Below, piece by piece: positions 31,391 to 41,451 of a stretch of 64,000 bases of DNA. The position numbers and the translations under genes were made by a program. The stretch spans positions 130,480-194,479 of the forward strand of contig NZ_NBIM01000005.1 in assembly GCF_002242685.1 (NCBI RefSeq), written 5' to 3'. The notes below the pieces were generated by a model, which was not told the DNA's origin, did no database searches, and saw nothing but the letters and a program-made list of their open reading frames with translations. The DNA is from Oceanimonas doudoroffii. GTDB lineage: Bacteria; Pseudomonadota; Gammaproteobacteria; Enterobacterales; Aeromonadaceae. Position 1 is the first letter of the stretch, and each line of letters begins with the position of its first letter.

Positions 31391-32259
31391 GGCGTGGGTT
31401 CTCCGGGTTCGGCCACCGCCGGCTCAGGCTCTGCGACCCGCGGCTCGGGCCACAGCAGCAGCAGGTACCGCACTCTATCCAGGGCGGCAAAGGGGGTTAT
31501 GCGAATATCGGCAAAGGCCTGGCCTTCCTCATGGCCCACATGGGTCACCCGCCCCACCGGATAGCCCTCGGGAAAGCGCCCCGCCAGGCCCGAGCTGAGC
31601 AGCACGTCACCCTGCTGAATGTCGGTATTTCGGGTGATGTTGTCGAGCACCAGCCGATCCAGCCGACCACTGCCGCTGGCGATGGCGCGAATGTCGTTAC
31701 GCGCCACCCGCACCGGAATGCCGTGGCTGGTATCGGTGATCAGCAGCACTCGGCTGGTGGTCTTGCCCACCGAGATGATCTGGCCGACCACACCCTGCTC
31801 GTTGAGCACCGGCTGGCCTTCAAACACCCCCTGCAGGCTGCCCTTGTCGATCACCACCTGATGGGAAAACGGATCCGTGTCCACCGCCATGATCTCGGCC
31901 ACCATGCGGCGGGCGTCGCGCTGTACCGGTGATCCCAGCAGCTCGCGCAAGCGTTGGTTCTCCTGCTCCAGATGGCGCAGCCGCAACAAATCGTCACGCA
32001 GCAGAAACAGCTCCCGCTCCATGCGCTCGGCCTGGTTCAGCAGGGCCTGGCGCGACATCAGCTGGGTAGAAGCGGAGTCCAGCAACAGCCGCGGGCTGTT
32101 GGCCATGTACTGCAGGGGGCTCACCAGGGAATTGAGATAGACCTTGATGCCGGCAAAGGACTGGTAGCGGCTGTCTGCGATAATCAGCATCAGGCACGCC
32201 AGTACCGCCAGGGTCAGGCGAATGGGCAAAGAGGGGCCACGGCCAAATATGGGCTTCAT
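31387..32259 (-). CDS. mreC: Rod-shape protein MreC
   Basis: MreC is the bitopic periplasmic scaffold that activates PBP2-RodA. The 290-residue protein has an N-terminal helix (about residues 12-32) and a coiled coil around LLRLRHLEQENQRLRELLG. A beta-barrel C-terminal domain follows. The start MKPIFGRGPS was chosen over 32280 by family N-termini. Confidence 0.94.
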   Translation of the reverse strand: MKPIFGRGPSLPIRLTLAVLACLMLIIADSRYQSFAGIKVYLNSLVSPLQYMANSPRLLLDSASTQLMSRQALLNQAERMERELFLLRDDLLRLRHLEQENQRLRELLGSPVQRDARRMVAEIMAVDTDPFSHQVVIDKGSLQGVFEGQPVLNEQGVVGQIISVGKTTSRVLLITDTSHGIPVRVARNDIRAIASGSGRLDRLVLDNITRNTDIQQGDVLLSSGLAGRFPEGYPVGRVTHVGHEEGQAFADIRITPFAALDRVRYLLLLWPEPRVAEPEPAVAEPGEPTP

Positions 32260-32293
32260 GAAAAAGAGCGAGCCGGTCACCCGGCCCGGTTCA

Positions 32294-33460
<1,167 letters not shown>

Positions 33461-33513
33461 TCAATAAGTTCCTTACACTTGGGCTTCGGACTTTATTTTT
33501 CACTGGTTTTGCC

Positions 33514-34449
33514 TTGCCTTCACTGCATCACTGGCAACGACTGTACGCTCGAGGAAACGCCGGTCTACAGCGGGTCGAGCACCCCCTGCTTACCCGCCAC
33601 GGCCTGATACTGCACGTGCAGCGGGACGACCGTCTGCATGTTTCCATATCCGGCAATAAGTGGCGAAAACTTAAATATGTGCTGCGCCAGGCGCTGTCGG
33701 AACGGGCGACCGGCCTGCTCAGCTTTGGCGGCGCCTGGTCCAATCACCTGCACGCCCTGGCCGCCGCCGGCCACGCTTTGGGATTACCCACAGTGGGGGT
33801 GGTGCGGGGCGAGCCAGAATATGCAGCCAATCCCACCCTGACCGATGCGCGGGCCTGGGGCATGGCCCTGGAGTTCGTCGACCGGCAAGGCTATCGCCGC
33901 CGTCACGACTCAGGCTTTCTGGCCGAGCTGGCCGCCCGTTATCCCGGCTTTTACCTGATCCCCGAAGGGGGCAGCTGCGCCCTGGCCCTGCCCGGGGTCG
34001 CGGAGCTGTGGCGGGAACTGCCTGCCTGCGATCGGCTGGTGCTGCCGGTGGCCAGCGGTGGCACCCTGGCGGGGCTGCTTTCGGCGCGCCCGGAGCGCAC
34101 CGTCATCACCGGTTATGCGGTGCTCAAGGGACAGGGCTGGCTGGCCGACACCGTGTGCGGGCTGCACCCGCCCGCGGCCGGCGATGCGGGCTGGCAACTG
34201 CGGCTGGATCATCACGGCGGCGGCTATGCCAAATGCCGTGATGCCGACCGGCGAGCCATCGTCGAGCTGAGCCATACCCTTAACCTGCCCCTGGAGCCGG
34301 TATACAGCGGCAAGGCCATGCTCGGCCTGTTCCGGGACATCGAAGCCGGCCATTACACCTCCGGCAGCCACCTTGTCTTTCTTCATACCGGCGGCCTGCA
34401 GGGGGCAAGAAGCTATACCAGCGTAAAGCGCTCGGGGCAGGCGAAGTAA
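33514..34449 (+). CDS. PLP-dependent enzyme, ACC deaminase / D-cysteine desulfhydrase family
   Basis: This 311-residue fold-type II PLP enzyme has the cofactor lysine in SISGNKWRKLKY and the Asn/Ser cluster SFGGAWSNHLHALAAAG. The phosphate-binding loop is PVASGGTLAGL. Family members cleave D-cysteine to pyruvate, sulfide and ammonia, or act on ACC; the substrate is not decided here. The apparent start is TTG at 33514 with a weak ribosome site, so the N-terminus is uncertain. Its 3' end overlaps that of csrD by 37 bp in convergent orientation. Confidence 0.82.
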   Translation: MPSLHHWQRLYARGNAGLQRVEHPLLTRHGLILHVQRDDRLHVSISGNKWRKLKYVLRQALSERATGLLSFGGAWSNHLHALAAAGHALGLPTVGVVRGEPEYAANPTLTDARAWGMALEFVDRQGYRRRHDSGFLAELAARYPGFYLIPEGGSCALALPGVAELWRELPACDRLVLPVASGGTLAGLLSARPERTVITGYAVLKGQGWLADTVCGLHPPAAGDAGWQLRLDHHGGGYAKCRDADRRAIVELSHTLNLPLEPVYSGKAMLGLFRDIEAGHYTSGSHLVFLHTGGLQGARSYTSVKRSGQAK

Positions 34450-36323
34450 TAGCCCTGCCCGGCGTGCACCCCCAGCTGGCGCAGGCATTCCCATTCGGCT
34501 TCGGCCTCCACTCCCACGGCAATCACACGGGTACGGTTGCCCATGCAGTTGCCCAGCAGGCTACGGACCGCCATCTGGTTATTGGGCTTTCGGTGTATAT
34601 CCCGCACCAGGCTGGGGTGCAGCTTGAGGTAGTCCAGATCGTAGTCCTTGATGTACTGAGTGCTGACCACGTCCTGGCCGGCGTGATCCACCGCCAGCCG
34701 GCAGCCCAGCGCCTTGAGCGCCCGTAGCGGCTTGGCCAGATCCAGAAAGTGACGGCTAACCCCGGCTTCCGACAGTTCGATCACCAGTTCACCCAGCAAG
34801 GCCCGAGGCAGCTGGATCAATTCAAACACCAGCCAGCGATGAAAGCCCCGGTTCAACAGGCTGGCCACCGACACGTTGATCGCCAGGGTGGCCCGGCGAT
34901 CGCCCTCCTGCAGCAAGGTCAGGCCACGCAACAAGATGCTGCGATCCAGATCCTGCAGCAGGCCGCATTTTTCCGCCATGGGCAGAAAATGTCCCGCCGC
35001 CAGTTCCCGCCCCCGCTCGTCGTGAATCCGGGCCAGCAGCTCCTGGCTTTCCGGCTCGCCCCCCCGTTCCTGGTAGATACCCTGACGATCGAGCAAAATG
35101 GCGTCCTGCTCCAGCAGCCGGCTCAGCAGGGTGCGCCAGCGCACCGTGCCCTTGCCGCTGCTCTCTTCGGTCAGGCCCTTGTAATACATGAAGTAACCGT
35201 CGCCGCCCTGCAGGGCGGCGCTGCGCAGGGCCAGCTCGGCTTCTTCCTGCACCTGATCCAGCTGTTCGCCAAAGGCAAAGCAGACGCCGCCGATAAATAC
35301 CGCCGGCTCCCTGATTTCATCGGGCCAGTGCAGGCGGTGCAGCAGCTTCATCACCTGGCGGGCGGCGTCCAGCGCCTCGCTTTCCACCAGATTGGGAAAC
35401 AACAGGGCGAAGGTGTTGCCGGTGTAGCGGGCCTGCAGGGCGCCGGGGTAGCGCCGAATCAGGTGGCCCAGATAGACCGAGGCCGAGCTCAGCAACTCGT
35501 CGCCCCGCTCAAACCCCAGGCGATGGTTGATGTGCTCCAGATCCTGCAATTCCACCAACAACAGGGCGCCGGAATGGCTGGCGGCGTCGTTGAGCGCCGC
35601 TTCCAGCCGATTGTCAAAAAACACCCGGTTGCCGATGCCGATCTTGCGGTCCACAAACACATTGGCGCGAATAAAGGTGTCGAAACGGCTACGCTCCTTG
35701 CGCGCCTCCTTCAGCTCGGCCATCAGCCGGTCCAGCGCCCGGCTGGCGGCCTGGGGCCATTCCTCTCCCGGATGGTGCTGCAACATGCTGAGCCGGCCGT
35801 CGAGGATAAGCCGGCCACGCTGATCGAGCAGCTCGGCACCGCGCAGCTGGCGACGAAACCAGCGCAGGCTCAGCAGCAGACCGGCGAACACCAGCATGAT
35901 GGCGCCGGTTAGCCCGGAGACCGCGGCCAGGGAGTGGTCAATATCGTAAAAGGGCGGCTGCAGCACCAGCCTCACCTGTAGCCCGTCACCGCCCAGGGGG
36001 CGGCTGTATTCCTGAGTCACCTCGGTTTCAGGCGGTACCTGCACACTCTGGTAGCGCCAGCGCAGCTGTTCGCCGTCATGCACCGAAAACTCGATCAGAT
36101 CGCTCACATCCATCAGGGCCGGCAGCCATCGTTCAATGGCCGGCTGGGCCGCGCTGTCAGGTTGCCAGGCCTCGTCGACCATGCGCACCACGGCGTCCAC
36201 CTGACGTTGCTGATAAGCCAGCCCCATCTGGTAAAAACTGATGCCGGCGCCAACCAGTACCATCAGTACGGCCGCCAGCACACAGAGGGTGATGGTGGTA
36301 ATAAACTGATTGGTAAATTTCAT
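34413..36323 (-). CDS. csrD: CsrD-like regulator with degenerate GGDEF and EAL domains
   Basis: In E. coli CsrD triggers RNase E decay of the CsrB and CsrC RNAs and makes no cyclic-di-GMP. The 636-residue protein matches E. coli CsrD across its length. It has two membrane helices (about 9-31 and 135-155) flanking a periplasmic domain. The shared landmarks are LTGAI, RRYPGAL, GLQGG and VRWRTL. The GGDEF motif reads RGDEL (273-277) and the EAL motif reads ELL (428-430), so both are degenerate. It lies beside mreB, as in E. coli, and a CsrB-type RNA is present at 50.1 kb. Confidence 0.9.
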   Translation of the reverse strand: MKFTNQFITTITLCVLAAVLMVLVGAGISFYQMGLAYQQRQVDAVVRMVDEAWQPDSAAQPAIERWLPALMDVSDLIEFSVHDGEQLRWRYQSVQVPPETEVTQEYSRPLGGDGLQVRLVLQPPFYDIDHSLAAVSGLTGAIMLVFAGLLLSLRWFRRQLRGAELLDQRGRLILDGRLSMLQHHPGEEWPQAASRALDRLMAELKEARKERSRFDTFIRANVFVDRKIGIGNRVFFDNRLEAALNDAASHSGALLLVELQDLEHINHRLGFERGDELLSSASVYLGHLIRRYPGALQARYTGNTFALLFPNLVESEALDAARQVMKLLHRLHWPDEIREPAVFIGGVCFAFGEQLDQVQEEAELALRSAALQGGDGYFMYYKGLTEESSGKGTVRWRTLLSRLLEQDAILLDRQGIYQERGGEPESQELLARIHDERGRELAAGHFLPMAEKCGLLQDLDRSILLRGLTLLQEGDRRATLAINVSVASLLNRGFHRWLVFELIQLPRALLGELVIELSEAGVSRHFLDLAKPLRALKALGCRLAVDHAGQDVVSTQYIKDYDLDYLKLHPSLVRDIHRKPNNQMAVRSLLGNCMGNRTRVIAVGVEAEAEWECLRQLGVHAGQGYYFACPERFTLV

Positions 36324-36336
36324 GGGCTATCCCTGC

Positions 36337-36355
36337 CGCCGGCACAGTGCCGGCG
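36337..36355 (-). promoter_or_regulatory. Hairpin in the csrD leader
   Basis: CGCCGGCA, a 3-nt loop and TGCCGGCG pair just before the ribosome site (CAGGGAT) of csrD. It could modulate translation; function is inferred. Confidence 0.35.
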
Positions 36356-36444
36356 CATCCTGTTAATATTTATATTAGAGCCGGGCGAACCCTTGCCCGC
36401 TATTGTTCAGTATTGTTTACTTTTGGCCAGCGCCCAAACGGCAA

Positions 36445-36467
36445 AAGGCCCCGCCGAGCGGGGCCTT
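36445..36467 (-). terminator. Terminator after ssb
   Basis: AAGGCCCCG and CGGGGCCTT form a strong stem, followed on the minus strand by TTTT. It lies 19 bp past the ssb stop. Confidence 0.8.
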
Positions 36468-36485
36468 GTCTGAAACGATGATTCC

Positions 36486-37067
36486 TCAGAACGGAATATC
36501 GTCATCAAAGTCCATCGGCGGCTCGTTGTATACCGGCTGGCTCTGGGGCTTGGCTGCCGGTTGCGGCTGGCCTTGCGGCTTGTTGCCGCCGTACTGGGAC
36601 TGGCCACCCTGCTGGCCATACTGGCCGCCGCCTTGCTGCTGGCCCCAGTTGCCCTGTTGCTGGCCGCCACCCTGCTGACCCTGGCTCCAGCCGCCCTGGC
36701 CCTGACCGCCGCCCTGAGGGCGACCACCCAGCATCTGCATGGTGCCGCCCATGTCCACCACCACTTCGGTGGTGTAACGGTCCTGGCCACCCTGATCCTG
36801 CCACTTGCGGGTTTGCAGGCGGCCTTCCACATACACCTGAGAGCCCTTGCGCAGGTACTCGCCGGCAATCTCGGCCAGCTTGCCGAAAAACACCACTCGG
36901 TGCCACTCGGTGCGCTCGCGCTGCTCACCGTTCTGCTTGTCACGCCAGGTTTCGCTGGTGGCCAGGGTAATGTTGGCGACGGCGTTGCCGTTAGGCATAT
37001 AGCGCACTTCGGGATCCTGACCCAGATGCCCGACCAGGATGACTTTGTTGATGCCTCTATTGGCCAT
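36486..37067 (-). CDS. ssb: Single-stranded DNA-binding protein SSB
   Basis: SSB coats single-stranded DNA in replication, recombination and repair. The 193-residue protein has an OB fold ([20 protein letters not shown] to about residue 112), then a glycine/glutamine-rich linker, and ends in the acidic tip MDFDDDIPF that recruits partner proteins. It follows the YajR-like gene by 14 bp on the same strand. Confidence 0.97.
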   Translation of the reverse strand: MANRGINKVILVGHLGQDPEVRYMPNGNAVANITLATSETWRDKQNGEQRERTEWHRVVFFGKLAEIAGEYLRKGSQVYVEGRLQTRKWQDQGGQDRYTTEVVVDMGGTMQMLGGRPQGGGQGQGGWSQGQQGGGQQQGNWGQQQGGGQYGQQGGQSQYGGNKPQGQPQPAAKPQSQPVYNEPPMDFDDDIPF

Positions 37068-37081
37068 AACTTGCTCCGTAC

Positions 37082-38455
37082 TCACAGGTTGATCAGGCGT
37101 TTGGCCTGATCCAGTTCAAAAATATTGCCATCTACCTTGAGGTAGGCGGCGCCTTCGTCGGGAATGATCAGCGCCTCGTGCACGCCCGGTAGCGCCATCA
37201 ACCGCTGCAGCAGCTGACTGCGGGCGGATTCTGACTCTATCTTAACACCGATGGGCAGAATATGAGACCGCACTCGGCTGACATTGGCCATGCCTGCCGA
37301 CAGCCAGAACCAGAACACCATGGTCAACGCCACCAACAGAAAGACCCCGGCCCCTCCCAGCTGCTGAAACAGGGCACCACCCAGCACACCGCCGAGAAAG
37401 GCACCGAAAAACTGGCTGGTGGAATAAATGCCCATGGCGGTGCCCTTGCCACCCGCCGGCGCCAGCATCGACAAAAACGCCGGCAGCGAAGCTTCCATAA
37501 AGTTAAACGCGGTAAAATACAGCACCATGGCCACCGCCAGCAGCCACAGCTTGCCCTGGCCCAGGGCCATCAGCACCAGCGCCACCATCATCACCAGAAT
37601 GGAAGCCTGAAACAGCAGCTTGTTCATGTTGCGCCGAGCGCCGAGGATCAGAAAGGGAATGATCAGCACGAACGACAATATCAGTGCCGGCAGATACAGC
37701 CACCAGTGATGCTCGGGCACCAGGCCGGCATTGGCCAGCGACAGCGGAAAGGCCACAAACACCGCGGTCAGGGTCATGTGCAGCAGCATGATGCCAACGT
37801 CCAGGCGCAGCAGCTGCTTGTCTTTCAGCAGCCGGCCGAACAACTCGGGGGCGGCGGTCACATCCCGAATCTGGCCCTTGCTGACCGACTCCGGCAGCAG
37901 GAAACGCACCATGATCATGCCCACCAACGCCAGTACTGCCGTGGTCCAGAACACCCCGGACAGTCCGAACAGCGCCGCCAGCAACGGGCCGGCCACCATG
38001 GCGGCGGCAAAGGACATGCCGATGCATACCCCGATAATGGCCATGGCCTTGGTGCGGTTTTCTTCCCGGGTGATGTCGGCGGCCAGCGCCAGTATGGCGC
38101 CGGCAATGGCGCCGCTGCCCTGCAGCACCCGTCCGGCAACCACGCCATAGACGGAATCGGACAACGCCGCCACCACGGAGCCGGCGGCAAACAGCGCCAG
38201 GCCACCATAGATCACCGGCTTGCGGCCGATACGATCCGACAGCCAGCCGGCGGGAATCTGCAGCACCGCCTGGGTCAAACCATAGGCACCGATGGCAATG
38301 CCCACCCATAGCGGTGAGAAACCGACAAGATTCTCACCATAGAGGGCAAATACCGGCATGATCATGAACAGGCCCAGCATGCGCATGCCAAAGATGCCTG
38401 CCAGGGTAAAGGACGCCCGCCGCTCCCGCGGGCTGAAGCCTTGCTGATCGCTCAT
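37082..38455 (-). CDS. MFS transporter, YajR-like
   Basis: This 457-residue inner-membrane protein of the major facilitator superfamily resembles E. coli YajR. It has twelve hydrophobic segments, the motif [13 protein letters not shown] and the [22 protein letters not shown] stretch typical of drug/H+ antiporters. A C-terminal soluble domain (about residues 385-457) matches the YAM domain position. The start could also be 38476. The substrate is unknown. It sits between ssb and uvrA, genes that are often direct neighbours. Confidence 0.88.
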   Translation of the reverse strand: MSDQQGFSPRERRASFTLAGIFGMRMLGLFMIMPVFALYGENLVGFSPLWVGIAIGAYGLTQAVLQIPAGWLSDRIGRKPVIYGGLALFAAGSVVAALSDSVYGVVAGRVLQGSGAIAGAILALAADITREENRTKAMAIIGVCIGMSFAAAMVAGPLLAALFGLSGVFWTTAVLALVGMIMVRFLLPESVSKGQIRDVTAAPELFGRLLKDKQLLRLDVGIMLLHMTLTAVFVAFPLSLANAGLVPEHHWWLYLPALILSFVLIIPFLILGARRNMNKLLFQASILVMMVALVLMALGQGKLWLLAVAMVLYFTAFNFMEASLPAFLSMLAPAGGKGTAMGIYSTSQFFGAFLGGVLGGALFQQLGGAGVFLLVALTMVFWFWLSAGMANVSRVRSHILPIGVKIESESARSQLLQRLMALPGVHEALIIPDEGAAYLKVDGNIFELDQAKRLINL

Positions 38456-38542
38456 GAAAGATGGTTCCGCCGTCATTGTTCACAAAAGAGCGGCAGTTTA
38501 GCACGGAGCGACGGTCAAGATTAATCCCCCTGCATGCGCTCT

Positions 38543-38570
38543 TGGCTGGCTATTCATCCAGTGCCATACT
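38543..38570 (+). promoter_or_regulatory. uvrA promoter with LexA-like box
   Basis: TTGGCT (38543-38548) and CATACT (38565-38570) are 16 bp apart. Between and over them lies CTGGCTATTCATCCAG (38546-38561), a CTGN10CAG match. It shares the TATTCAT centre with the E. coli uvrA SOS box as I recall it. Confidence 0.55.
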
Positions 38571-38604
38571 AGCCGGTCTGGTTTAAAACTTGGTCAAGCT
38601 GCAG

Positions 38605-41433
38605 ATGGACAAAATCGACGTTCGCGGAGCACGCACGCACAACCTGAAGAACATCAGCCTGGAACTGCCCCGGGACAAACTCATCGTGATCACCGGGCTG
38701 TCGGGCTCGGGCAAATCGTCCCTGGCCTTTGACACCCTCTACGCCGAGGGCCAGCGTCGCTATGTGGAGTCGCTCTCCGCCTATGCCCGCCAGTTCCTCT
38801 CGCTGATGGAAAAGCCCGACGTCGATCATATCGAGGGGCTGTCGCCGGCCATCTCCATCGAGCAGAAGTCCACATCCCACAATCCCCGCTCCACCGTGGG
38901 CACCATTACCGAAATTCACGACTACCTGCGGCTGCTGTTCGCCCGGGTGGGCGAGCCCCGCTGCCCCATCCACGGCCTGCCGCTGGCGGCCCAGACCATC
39001 AGTCAGATGGTGGACAAGGTGCTGGAACAGCCCGAAGGCAAGCGGCTGATGCTGCTGGCGCCCGTAGTGCGCAATCGCAAGGGGGAGCACAGCAAGCTGC
39101 TGGACAACCTGGCGGCCCAGGGCTTTATTCGCGCCCGCATCGACGGCGAGGTGTGCGACCTGTCGGATCCGCCGGCGCTGGAGCTGCAGAAAAAACACAC
39201 CATCGAGGTGGTGGTGGACCGATTCAAGGTGCGGGATGACCTGCAGCTCAGGCTGGCCGAGTCCTTTGAGGCGGCGCTGGAGCTGTCCGGCGGCATCGCC
39301 TCGGTGGTGAGCATGGACGACGAACAGGAAGACCCTCTGGTGTTTTCCGCCAACTTCGCCTGCCCCGAGTGCGGCCATTCCATCGCCGAGCTGGAGCCGC
39401 GCATTTTTTCCTTCAACAACCCGGCGGGGGCCTGTGACCAGTGCGACGGCCTGGGCGTGCAACAGATCGTCGACCCAGGCAAGGTGGTGTCCAACCCGGA
39501 GCTGAGCCTGGCCGGCGGCGCCATTCGCGGCTGGGATAAACGCAGCTATTACTACTATCAGATGCTCAAGTCGCTGGCAGATCACTACGACTTTGACCTT
39601 GAAGCCCCCTTTGAAAGCCTGTCAAAGCCGGTGCAAAAGGCGGTGCTGTACGGCTCGGGCCGCACCAGCGTCGAGTTTCGCTACATGAACGACAGGGGCG
39701 ACGTGCTGGTGCGCAAGCACCCCTTTGAAGGCATTATTCACAATATGGAGCGCCGCTACCGGGAGACCGAGTCCAACTCGGTGCGCGAGGAGCTGGCCAA
39801 GTACCAGAGCAACCAGTCCTGTCCCGGCTGCGGCGGTACTCGCCTGAAGGAAGCCGCCCGCCACGTGTTTGTGGCGGAGCACAACCTGCCCAGCGTGTCC
39901 GACATGGCCATCGGCGAGGCCCATGCCTTTTTCACCGGGCTGCAGCTCGGCGGCCAGAAGGCGCAAATCGCCGACAAGATCCTCAAGGAGATCACCGAGC
40001 GGCTGGGCTTTCTGGTCAATGTGGGGCTCAACTACCTGACCCTGTCCCGCAGCGCCGACACCCTGTCCGGCGGCGAGGCCCAGCGCATTCGCCTGGCCAG
40101 CCAGATCGGCGCCGGCCTGGTGGGAGTCATGTATGTGCTGGACGAGCCCAGCATCGGCCTGCATCAGCGCGACAACGAACGGCTGCTGGCCACCCTCACC
40201 CACCTGCGGGATCTGGGCAACACCGTGATCGTGGTGGAGCACGACGAAGACGCCATTCGCGCCGCCGATCACGTGCTCGACATCGGCCCCGGTGCCGGTG
40301 TGCACGGCGGCCAGATTGTGGCTCAAGGGAGCCCCGCCGAGGTGATGGCCAATCCGGAATCCCTCACCGGTGCCTATCTGTCCGGCCGTGAAGCCATTGC
40401 GGTGCCGGCCCGGCGCACCCCGGTGGGCGAGCACTGGCTGAAGCTGGAAGGGGCCAGTGGCAACAACCTGAAGCAAGTGGATCTGGCGTTGCCCCTGGGG
40501 CTGATGACCTGCGTCACCGGCGTATCCGGCTCGGGCAAGTCCACGCTGATCAACGACACCCTGTTTCCCCTCGCTCACCGGGAATTGAACAAGGCCACGG
40601 TGAGCCAGCCGGCGCCCTATTCCGCCATTCACGGCCTGGACAAGCTGGACAAGGTGGTGGACATCGATCAGAGCCCTATCGGCCGCACGCCCCGCTCCAA
40701 CCCGGCCACCTACACCGGTATTTTTACGCCCATTCGCGAGCTGTTTTCCGGCACGCAGGAGGCCCGCTCCCGGGGTTACAAACCGGGCCGCTTCTCCTTT
40801 AACGTCAAGGGCGGCCGCTGTGAGGCCTGTCAGGGCGACGGCGTCATCAAGGTGGAAATGCACTTTCTGCCCGACGTCTATGTGCCCTGTGACGTGTGCA
40901 AGGGCAAGCGCTACAACCGGGAAACCCTGGAAATCAAATACAAGGGCAAAAGCATTCACGAGGTGCTGGAGATGACGGTGGAGGAAGCCTGCGACTTCTT
41001 CGCCCCGGTGCCGGCCATCGCCCGCAAGCTGCAGACGCTGATGGACGTGGGTCTGTCCTATATTCGCCTGGGCCAGTCGGCCACCACCCTGTCCGGCGGC
41101 GAGGCCCAACGGGTCAAGCTGGCCCGGGAGCTGTCCAAGCGGGACACCGGCCAGACCCTGTATATTCTCGATGAGCCCACCACAGGCCTGCACTTTCACG
41201 ATATTCAGCTGCTGCTGACGGTATTGCACCGGCTGCGGGATCACGGCAACACCGTGGTGATCATCGAGCACAACCTGGACGTGATCAAAACCGCCGACTG
41301 GATCGTGGATCTGGGACCGGAAGGGGGCAGTGGCGGCGGCCGAATCCTGGTGACCGGCACCCCTGAAGCAGTGGCCGAACACCAGGCCTCCCATACCGCC
41401 CGTTTTTTACGGCCTATGCTGAAGGGGCACTAG
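38605..41433 (+). CDS. uvrA: Excinuclease ABC subunit A
   Basis: UvrA is the damage-sensing ATPase of nucleotide excision repair. The 942-residue protein has two ABC modules. The first has Walker [10 protein letters not shown] and signature LSGGEAQR, with a zinc cluster CPECGHS…CDQCDG. The second has GVSGSGKST and a second zinc cluster CEACQGDG…CDVCKGKR. The start [13 protein letters not shown] is conserved; the frame opens 15 bp earlier. A LexA-like box overlaps its promoter. Confidence 0.97.
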   Translation: MDKIDVRGARTHNLKNISLELPRDKLIVITGLSGSGKSSLAFDTLYAEGQRRYVESLSAYARQFLSLMEKPDVDHIEGLSPAISIEQKSTSHNPRSTVGTITEIHDYLRLLFARVGEPRCPIHGLPLAAQTISQMVDKVLEQPEGKRLMLLAPVVRNRKGEHSKLLDNLAAQGFIRARIDGEVCDLSDPPALELQKKHTIEVVVDRFKVRDDLQLRLAESFEAALELSGGIASVVSMDDEQEDPLVFSANFACPECGHSIAELEPRIFSFNNPAGACDQCDGLGVQQIVDPGKVVSNPELSLAGGAIRGWDKRSYYYYQMLKSLADHYDFDLEAPFESLSKPVQKAVLYGSGRTSVEFRYMNDRGDVLVRKHPFEGIIHNMERRYRETESNSVREELAKYQSNQSCPGCGGTRLKEAARHVFVAEHNLPSVSDMAIGEAHAFFTGLQLGGQKAQIADKILKEITERLGFLVNVGLNYLTLSRSADTLSGGEAQRIRLASQIGAGLVGVMYVLDEPSIGLHQRDNERLLATLTHLRDLGNTVIVVEHDEDAIRAADHVLDIGPGAGVHGGQIVAQGSPAEVMANPESLTGAYLSGREAIAVPARRTPVGEHWLKLEGASGNNLKQVDLALPLGLMTCVTGVSGSGKSTLINDTLFPLAHRELNKATVSQPAPYSAIHGLDKLDKVVDIDQSPIGRTPRSNPATYTGIFTPIRELFSGTQEARSRGYKPGRFSFNVKGGRCEACQGDGVIKVEMHFLPDVYVPCDVCKGKRYNRETLEIKYKGKSIHEVLEMTVEEACDFFAPVPAIARKLQTLMDVGLSYIRLGQSATTLSGGEAQRVKLARELSKRDTGQTLYILDEPTTGLHFHDIQLLLTVLHRLRDHGNTVVIIEHNLDVIKTADWIVDLGPEGGSGGGRILVTGTPEAVAEHQASHTARFLRPMLKGH

Positions 41434-41451
41434 ACACATTTGGAGTCAAGG

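Noticed and set aside
39622..41394. A 590-codon minus-strand frame antisense to uvrA
   Set aside because: Composition is typical of a shadow frame, and uvrA on the other strand is unambiguous.
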